From Prorocentrum cordatum (Eukaryota; Sar; Dinophyceae; Prorocentrales; Prorocentraceae), in assembly GCA_963575745.1 (NCBI GenBank), contig CAUYUJ010014598.1, forward strand, positions 175,842-239,841: DNA of 64,000 nucleotides. Direction: 5' to 3'. A program made the position numbers and the translations under genes. Shown here one piece after another: positions 56,645 through 64,000 of the stretch. Below the pieces are notes generated by a model that did not search any database, was not told the origin of the DNA, and saw only the letters and a list, made by a program, of their open reading frames with translations. Position 1 is the first letter of the stretch; every line of letters begins with the position of its first letter.

Positions 56645-56774
56645 CTTGGCATCGCTCGGATGTGTGCATGTTTTCTCGGCGAGGACCATCGAGGACCATC
56701 CTGGACCATCGAGCAAAAAACACATGCACGAAACCGACACGTGCACGGGAAATGGACGTCTGAGCGACGGCAAG
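56645..56774. mobile_element. MITE family 1, copy E
   Basis: Left end CTTGGCATCGCTCGGATGTG, interior TTTTCTCGGCGAGGACCATC and ACACATGCACGAAACCGACA, right end GACGTCTGAGCGACGGCAAG. It is a full-length copy with well-matched inverted ends. Confidence 0.8.
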
Positions 56775-58485
56775 GGGGGGGGGGATATCATGGCGGGGGC
56801 CGTGACATCTCCCCAGATGTCATGGCGCCTCTTCTTCTTTCAAGACATCTCAGGCCTCCCCCCGGGCCGCGCACATGCCGCCCGCCATGATGTGCGCCCC
56901 CCCCTCTTGGACGCCCTCCTCTTGGGCGCCCCCGAGGCAGGCTCGCGGCGCGCCGTCGCAGCGACAGCGACGCCGCCGCGGTCGTGCGTGGTCGAACGGC
57001 TGCCCGAATCGCCCAGTCTGGGCGCTTCGGCCCCTCGCTGCGGCACCCTCGCGGTGCAGTTCTCGCAGTGCGCAGTTCGCGGAGTCGCCCAATGTTCTAA
57101 CGATCTGGCGATCGATGATCGCGTGTCAGATTGTTTGAAACCATGGGGTCGTCACGACGCGAGTTTCCGCGTGTTCCGAAGAAGAGAAAGCAACATGAGC
57201 GTGAATGTTCTTGAATCGGCGCTGGACCGCTACGGCATAGTAAGCAGAAAGTGTCGCATCCTTCCCTCCTGATCCCTCCCCATCTGTCCCGTTCCCTTCT
57301 CTCCTTCCCCCTCTCCTCGAGGCCACCGTAGCCGAACATCTCACGCTGTCCCAGAATATGACGCTTATTGAAGTCCCTCTTTAGCTTACAGGCTTCATGT
57401 TTCATCGGCCTCGCCATCCAATATTCTCCCTCCCCCTATTCTTGGTTCATATCAGAAGCGCTCTGGGCGTCTTCTTTTACTGCTTCGTATGGTTGTGAGT
57501 TCTTGCCAGGCCGAAAACGATAAAGACGAAGACGGAGAAAAGACGGCTTGAGCCTACGCTTTCGGAGAGGCTCCGGCCAGTCCGTCGCCGATCGGGGGAG
57601 TCCGCGCGGGCCTGCCGCGCAAGGTTGGGTGAGGCGAAGCGGTGTGCAGCAACGCAGAGCAGAGCTCAGAGGAGGAAAAGGTACTCCAGAGTTCATAATA
57701 AAGGGAGGGGGGTCTCATTTCGGGGGGGGTCTCTTCCAGGCTATCTTGGAGGGCCTGGTAGGTCTGGGGACGATGTTTTGGAGGGTTCTCCCACGGGGGA
57801 GGTCTGAAATGGCTTGTCTTGGAGGGTCCAGACCCCCTCCCTTTTATTACGTAATCTTGAGTGCGCAGCACCCCGCCGTTGCGGATGCAGCCAAGACGCT
57901 GAAAGAAGGAACAGTTTGGATTCGGAAGGGGCTCGATGTTCTTTACGTTCTTCCGTGGTTGTTCCTCTGGCCCTTCTCGTGCACCCAGGCCTTTTTGAAG
58001 CCACAGAGGGGCTTCGTTCCTTATTTAGCGTTCCTTATTTCAGCAGCTCGACTGAAAGAGTGCGGGGGTGGCGGGGACGTCGGCAGTCCGCGAGTCACTG
58101 CCGCAGGCGCCCGATTTTTGCAAACTTTGCAACGGGCCCGACAGGCGCCGATTTTCTCGTCGAAGCAATGTGGGCGGGTCGCGGGACCGGTCGCGTGCCC
58201 GATCGCGGGCCGGATCGCGGGCGTGAAGCGTGCAGTGTGTCGCTTTGCGCAAGACCTGCTGCTGATCGTCGCTTGGCTGCCTGCGGCAAGTCCCGCCACC
58301 GTGCCAGCCCAGCACTCTGGTGGCGACTGTTCGAGGGGATCCGGGAGGCCGTCACGTGTGGCACCTCGTGCCCCCAACCTTGGGAGATCCATGATGAGGA
58401 GGAGGAGGACGAGGACGACGACGAAGAGAAGGAGCAGCAGGAGAAGGAAGAAGAGGAAGCCCGTTGCATGTGACACCTTGAGTCT
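56775..58485. other. Gene-poor stretch
   Basis: No supported gene. Bases about 57905-58055 are homologous to about 62800-62920 (shared TTCGGAAGGGG, TCCATGGTTGTTCCTCT-like and TTATTTCAGCAGCT), a low-copy dispersed repeat. An open + frame (57548-58627) crosses the region but shows no domain. Confidence 0.5.
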
Positions 58486-58880
58486 TGACTTCTCGAGGAG
58501 CTCTCAGGGAGCTCTTCGGGTCCGTTTGGGGCTGCCTTGGGCCCCTGTGGGGCAGTCCGGGGGGTCCCTTCGGGTCGCCTCGAGGCCCTCCTGGGTTGGG
58601 TCGTGGGGCTCTCGTGAGCCGTCTTGAGGCTCCTTGGCCGTATGGGGCGTGTCTTGGGGCGGTCGTGGGGCCATGTTGGCGCCGTGTTGGGCAGTGAAGG
58701 GGCCCTCTGAGGCAGGCTTCGGCCCCTTTGGGGGCCTTCTCAGGCCTGCGTAAGGCCGTCTTGGAGGCATACTGGGCCATCAGATGGCCCTCTTGGACCA
58801 TCCTAGGGGGTCCTCGGAGGGGCCTCTTCGGCCCTCTTGGGGCCATCTTGGAGGTCTCTTGGGCCGTCATGAGTTGACGG
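58486..58880. repeat. CTTGGGGCC-rich degenerate repeat region
   Basis: Same class as 11750-12330: GCCTTGGGGCC, CTCTTGGGGCC and CCTCTTCGGCCC recur at short intervals. No gene is supported. Confidence 0.5.
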
Positions 58881-59569
58881 GAGCCCGATAAGGTGAGAAT
58901 GCGAAAACCTTGCAACCAAGAAAAGGAAGTGTTAGCCAGCGTGGACCCAAACCACTGCGTCATTGCACGATTGAGGTAGAAGTTATGCAGTGTAAGCTAT
59001 GCCACGTACGTGATGTGGTGTGAGTTGTGGAGGTGGAAACGATGTAATGCAAAGTGTGTCGTGTAAGCTACGCGGTGCGAACTGGGGGTGGACGATCTGC
59101 AGCGTAAGATGTAGTGGGTCGACCTGCGAGGTGTAAAAGCGTAAGCTCTGTGGTGTGAGCTGCGTGGTGAACGCTGCGCTGTACGAGCTCGCGAGCCGGC
59201 ACGGGCGGCAGCGTGGCGCAGCCTCGACATACCCCCTCAGGTTCGGCGCTGGACGAACCTCCCTTTAGAGTAGACCTCCCCTCAGTGAAAACGACCTGGG
59301 ACCGAAGCCGACGGACCTGGACCCGCAAAAACTGCGGCCGCGGCGCCCTCTCCCGAACCGAACACGGCCAATTCCTCGACCGACGTGCCAGGGTAGGAGG
59401 TCTGCCCACCCCCGACAGGTGCGGGCCACCCGCGAGGAAACCACGAGGCGGCACGGGCGGCCGCGCGGCGCAGCCTCGGCACGCGCCCCCGGCGGAGCGC
59501 GGGGCGCCCCCCCCCCCGCGAGGCGGCCACGGGCAGCCCCCGTGGCCCCCCAGCCTCGGCTCAGGAGAG
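58881..59569. other. Gene-poor stretch with GTGTAAGCT motifs
   Basis: GTGTAAGCTATG, GTGTAAGCTACG, GCGTAAGATG and GCGTAAGCTCTG recur between 58990 and 59160. The rest (59200-59569) is G+C-rich with overlapping frames. No gene is supported. Confidence 0.5.
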
Positions 59570-59725
59570 AAAAAAACACACAGACACAATTAATCCTCGA
59601 TTCCCCAGAAAATATGGGAAAATATAGGAAGTGGTGGGGAAGACAGAAACCCGGAAAATATGGAAAAATATGGGGGATCTTTTTATTTGTGTGTATTTAT
59701 TTGTGTGTCCCAGGGCCCCTTCATC
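59570..59725. repeat. Dispersed repeat family 3, copy 2
   Basis: Homologous to 55647-55805 in the same orientation over about 155 bases, including GAAAATATGGGAAAATATAG and GTGTCCCAGGGCCCCTTCAT. Confidence 0.7.
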
Positions 59726-61379
59726 GGCAGGCACCCCCTCCGAGGCACCGGCCGCTGCAGGATTTCGCGGGGTCTGGATTGACCCGGGTCCGAAGGATCC
59801 CGACGACGACAGTTCCTCGTGCCGTGGGGCAGGAATGCCTCGCGCGGCGCGCCACAGTCGCAGTGTCTGGTCCACACGTCCGCCCCCTCAGATCGGCGGG
59901 CGGCGACGTTCGAGCGGCGATGTTCCGACGAAAGTCCGACGCACGTCCGACCTAAGTCCGACGTAAATCCTACGTTCCTCCGACGCGGGCACCTTGGGCA
60001 CTTTCCGTCGGGCTGCGTCGTCCGGGTGTTCTGTCCGGGCAAATCCTCTCGGCGGCCAAAGGGAAGCGCAGGTGCGCGCGGCGTCGCTGAACATCCTGTC
60101 GCTGCAGCTGACCAACTCCGCCGGGTCGGTGAGCACGCTGAACTCGCTCCAGGCCGCGTCGCTCAACCTTCGCGGTCTCCCCGGTTTAGCCTTTCCTTCC
60201 TCCATATTCCTCCTCCCCCCTCCTCCCTCCCTCCTCCCTCCCTCCTCCCCCCTCCCTCCTCCTCCTCCCTCGTCTTGCTCCCTCATCCTCCTCCCCCCTC
60301 GTCTCGTCATCGTCCTCCTCCTCGTTGGATTATGCTCCTCTTCGTCATCGTTCCCCTCCCTGTCTCCTCCTTTTCGTCGCCGCACTGCTGGTCGTCGTCG
60401 CTCTCTTATCCCCATTCTCCGCCTCCGCCTCCTTCTCGCTACGTTCCTGCCTCCTACTCACTATGAGCTAGCCTTCTCCTGGGTCACGTTCTGTCGCCCT
60501 CGTCGTCGTCATCCTGCTGCATGATCCGTCCCAGCACAGTGGAGTCCCCTTCCCATCAGTTGGGAAGTTGCCAGGTCTCAGGCGACTGCGATGTCCCCCC
60601 TGGGAGGGGATCCCGCCGCCACCGCTGGGCTCCCTCGAGGTGTCGGTCGAAGCGCGCCCCGGGAGACGTCCGGGGGCCGTTCTCCGGGGCTCAAGAGACG
60701 GGGGTCCATGCAAGCGGGGGTCAGCCAGGGCGAAGCCCCCTTCTGGCTGACCCGGGTTAGCGAGCCGCCCGTGGCCGCGAGGCGGCCGCGCATAGTGGCT
60801 GACCCGGGTTTCTGCGAAGGCCTGCGCTGCAGTTGTTTTTTCCTGCACTGCAGCTTTTTGGGTCTACTGCTGACCCGGGTTTGGATTGACCTGGGTCAGA
60901 AGATCCCCGAGTTCTCCACGACGCGTGCCGTCGGGCAGGCTCCGTATGCCAGTACAGTCGGCGTGCTGAAGTAAGGTCCATTTTGAACTCTGCAGGGGCT
61001 CTCGTTTCGTGGGTTTTCCGTAGGCCCAGGTCGGTGAACTTCTTTGTGGTTGAGGTTTTCCCTCGCCACAAGATCCCCCCTGATTATGGTGCGTTCCTTA
61101 CGGTGGTATAGCGCGAGGATTGATTGGGGGAGAAGGAAAAGGGGAAAGGATTTCATTTCCATGGAACGATGGCATTTCCAGGTCGTCCACAGCTAATCGA
61201 AACCAAAGTTGAAGCCCTGCTCTCCCTCCCGTCATTCACTCATTTCGCGCGTGTTGATGCTATTGACTTGCGGATCGAAGAAGAAACCATTGCATAGGCA
61301 TAACTTGTCGACGGTCCGCCTAGATTTGTTGGATCTGCGCTGGACCTCCCTCCCTGGCACGCGGAGCGCGCCAGGGGCG
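59726..61379. other. Gene-poor stretch with TGACCCGGGT motifs and a CCT tract
   Basis: A CCTCCC tract lies at about 60203-60300. TGACCCGGGT recurs near 59779, 60749, 60801 and 60871. About 65 bases at 59768-59833 match 60884-60948. No gene is supported. Confidence 0.5.
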
Positions 61380-61842
61380 GTGTTTGGCTTTTTTGGGCAC
61401 TATTTGGGGATTCATGTGGGCGTCTTGGGAGCTGTTTGGAGGCCTGGCAGAGCCTCTTGGAGGCAGGTTTGACGCGTCATGGGGCACGCTTGGTGGTCTC
61501 TTTTGGGCCGCTTGGGGCCTGTGGGGGGCCCCGTGGGGGGAAGGATGGGATGTTCGGTTCGTGTTCTATTCCTTTGCCTCTCGGGGGCCTCCTTGAGGCG
61601 ACCTGTGGCCGTTTTGGGCCCCTCGTTGGGCCGTCTCGGACTGCTCAAGCCAGGGTCTCGCTTGAGGCATGCTCAGAATATGCTCCGACAGCGGGTGATG
61701 CAAACAGGCAAACCGTTTGGGACATCTTCGCGAATCTTGAAGTGTCCCCATTTTTGGCGCCACCTCATTTGGATGCACAACTGCTGCGCCTGCTTCATCG
61801 CGGTGAGCATTGGGCACCAAATGAGTATGAGTGAGTCTGATT
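61380..61842. other. Degenerate repeat and first part of composite cassette copy 2
   Basis: CTTGGGGCC-rich sequence (61380-61640) is followed by CAAACCGTTTGGGACATCTTC, related to the ACCGCTTGAGACATCC motif of the 152-base repeat at 40.5-41.0 kb. Confidence 0.5.
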
Positions 61843-62205
61843 CTGAGCATGGGAGGAGTATGAGTGTGAGTTAGTCCGAGGGTGGGCCGGTCCGAGAGAG
61901 AGTGAGTTTAAGTGTGAATACGTCTGACTTTGGGTGAGTCTGACTTTATGCGGCTTGGGTGTGAGTAACTCCGAACATGATTGAGTCTGACTGCGAACGG
62001 GTATGAGTGCGGCTGAGTCAGAGTATGAGTGAGTCTGAGTGTGAGGGAGTCTTAGTGTGTTTGAGTAGGAGTGAGTTCAAGCGTGAGTGGGTCACCATGG
62101 TTGAGGAAGAGGAGGGAGAGAAGGAGGAAGGGGGGAGGAGGTTCTCGGAGCCGTCTAAGTAACAATCACCCCATCCTGGGACATCGGGATTGACAAGGAC
62201 CACCT
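61843..62205. repeat. Composite cassette copy 2: GAGTATGAGT array, purine tract, CTAAGTAACAATCACCCC
   Basis: GAGTCTGAGTATGAGTG-type units run to about 62090. A GGAGGGAGAAGGAGGAAGG tract follows, then CTAAGTAACAATCACCCCAT and TGGGACATCGGGAT. The order is the same as at 41083-41545. Confidence 0.8.
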
Positions 62206-62244
62206 CTTAGAATAGGGGGACAGCTCGGGGGGGGGGGGGGGCGG

Positions 62245-62795
62245 AGACGAGCAAGCCGCTTGGGGGGCCCAAGTGCCGCGCTTGCTAGATCGCGGGGAGC
62301 ATTGGACCAGCAAGCGAGGGAAGTTGTGGAGCAGAAGCAGGTCAACCGCTTGAGGCATGCACCCAATCTGAGCGGTACTCTTGGAGTGTCCCCACCCCTG
62401 GTGGCTCCCCCTCGGGGGTGCCCAGCTGCCACACGCCTGCTATGTCGCGGTGCGCACTGGACCACCAGAAAAGTCTGAGTGGAGAGGATTGTGTCGCAGC
62501 GCGGGATTCTGAATGCGTGTGAGTGGGAGTGCGTCGGAGGCAAATTCCCGACGTGGATCTGAGTGAGTCTGAGTCTGATCTTGTCTGGTTGAGTAAGTGG
62601 TGTGGCCGAGTCTGTGTGAGGAAGAGCGGGTATGGCATGGACCTCGTGAAGAAGAGTGGGTCTGTGATGGGCCCCGTGATGGGTGTGAGTGATTTGAGTC
62701 TCTGAATGATATGAGAGTGGGGAAGAAGAACAGGAGGAAAAGGAGGCCTCTAAGTAATCACGAAAAACCATCTCAGGATATCGGGAATAAGGCAC
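62245..62795. repeat. Composite cassette copy 3
   Basis: It begins with a 152-base-type unit (ACCGCTTGAGGCATGC, CCCCTGGTGGCTCCCCC, GGGGTGCCCAGC). A GAGTGGGAGTGCGTCGG-type array (62507-62712) follows, then a purine tract, then CTAAGTAATCACGAAAAACC, CATCTCAGGATATCGGGAAT and AAGGCA. Confidence 0.75.
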
Positions 62796-63350
62796 AGCTT
62801 GGGTTCGGAAGGGGGTTCTTCCATGGTTGTTCCTCTAGCCCTCCTCGTACACGCAGGCACTTTGGGGGCCAGAAAGTGGCGTCGATCTTTATTTCAGCAG
62901 CTAGATTTTACCCCTGGCACCCCGGGACTCTTCGTCCTCTCCTCTCCCAGTAGAAAAAGAAATTATCCATACAAAATAATAACAAGTACATTGCATAAAC
63001 GTAGACTTTCACAGCTCCGCGTAGATTTCTGAAATCGGCAGTGGACTCCTCTCCCTGGCGCGCGGAGCGCGCCAGCGGCGGCGGCGGAGGCACCGCCTTG
63101 GGGGGCCCAGGCGCCAACCCAAGGAACCTGCGCGGAGTTTCAACATGTGTTTGTGTATGCATGTTTGTTTCCGATCTTCTTAGTCCCGCTTCATCCATCC
63201 TAAACCCATTGAATCGGGTTTAATTCTTGGCCGACTCTGGCTCAGTGGCGCCTTGATCGGGCTCAGTAGCCCTCATTCCTACGAAGACCTCCCAGGAGCT
63301 GCTTCCTAGAACCTCCCCGATCCTCCTCTGCCGCTTCCTCGATCCTCGAT
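62796..63350. other. Gene-poor stretch with dispersed-repeat homology
   Basis: The first 120 bases match about 57905-58055. Bases about 62990-63082 resemble about 61300-61382, sharing a hairpin around CTGGCGCGCGGAGCGCGCCAG-type sequence. No gene is supported. Confidence 0.5.
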
Positions 63351-63530
63351 CTTCACCGCCTCCTCCTCCTCCTCCTCCTGCTTCTCCTCCGCCTCCTCCT
63401 CCGCCTCCTCCTCCTCTTCCGCCTCCTCTGTCCTCGATCCTCGCGTCTACTCCTCCTCCGCCTCCTCCGCCTCCGCCTCCTCCGCCGCCTCCGCCTCCTC
63501 CTGCTCCGCCTCGTCCTCTCCCCGGGAGGT
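63351..63530. repeat. CCT triplet array
   Basis: Imperfect CCTCCTCCT and CCGCCTCCTCC repeats on the + strand (GGA on the - strand). The poly-Gly, poly-Arg and poly-Glu frames are artefacts. Confidence 0.9.
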
Positions 63531-64000
63531 GCCCGCCGCTCGGAGTGCAAGCAGCCTCGCCGCCCCGATGGCGCAGCGGGCGGCCACGCCGCCCTGGTGT
63601 GCAGGCGGGGGCCGGCGCGGGAGCAGCAGGAGGAAGGGCGGGCGATCTCGGCAGGGCGTCCCGCGTCTCCCTCCCCCCCCCCTCAGACATGCTCGCGACG
63701 AGACACGACGGAAGGTGTTGGCCGAAATTGTACGTCTTCGTTGGTTCTCGGCGGCTTTCCAGCCGCGGGATGCTCTCCGGCAGTTGCGCTTCGACGAGGG
63801 CATGTTGGGGTTGCCCAGATCGTCCCAGACGGCCGCCAGAGAGTCAGGGACATCATGTACTGAGGAATACCCCAGGCGGGAGGAAGACTGATTGACGAAC
63901 GAAGAGTGTGCTGACAGGTTGCGCACGAGCAGGAGGAGACGGGGAATGTTCAGGAGGGGGGAGGAGTGGTTTCCTCTGGAGTGCTCCGACGAGCCGCCAC
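63531..64000. other. Unassigned right edge of the window
   Basis: Overlapping short frames on both strands without a recognisable domain; any gene here would be cut by the edge. Confidence 0.45.

Overview
The window looks like nuclear DNA of a core dinoflagellate. Evidence is a high G+C content, enormous low-complexity triplet arrays, almost no ordinary genes, and retroelement coding regions with G/C-ending codons. A Prorocentrum-like genome would fit the composition, but the species cannot be fixed from sequence alone. I see no rRNA, tRNA, CRISPR array or bacterial-type operon, and no intact canonical dinoflagellate spliced-leader sequence.

Layout: 1-17741 is gene-poor. It holds simple-repeat arrays (ACT, GGA, CGA, CAT), a roughly 1 kb unit present three times in tandem (4392-6952) whose start forms a covarying hairpin, and three copies of a small inverted-repeat element (MITE family 1). 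17742-37765 is the centrepiece: a large tyrosine-recombinase (DIRS/PAT/Ngaro-like) retrotransposon on the + strand. It encodes a membrane/Gag-like N-terminus with a CCCH finger, a methyltransferase-like domain, reverse transcriptase, RNase H followed by a second C5-methyltransferase-like region, and a tyrosine recombinase with a membrane-spanning tail. Its ends fit the split-direct-repeat plan A1 ... B1-A2-B2. A separate 3.8 kb DNA transposon with terminal inverted repeats (18217-21992) lies between A1 and the coding region.

37766-45497 is mostly repeats with one degraded Pif1-like helicase fragment. 45960-53540, on the - strand, is a non-LTR retrotransposon with a zinc finger, an APE-type endonuclease, reverse transcriptase and RNase H. 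53540-64000 is again gene-poor, with more MITE copies, two further copies of a composite repeat cassette also found at 40.5 kb, and triplet arrays.

Both retroelements are frame-shifted at several places, so this copy of each is probably dead (or the assembly has homopolymer errors). Each still shows a full set of recognisable catalytic motifs in the correct order, except where noted. Domain calls rest on motif reading by eye; no database search was run.
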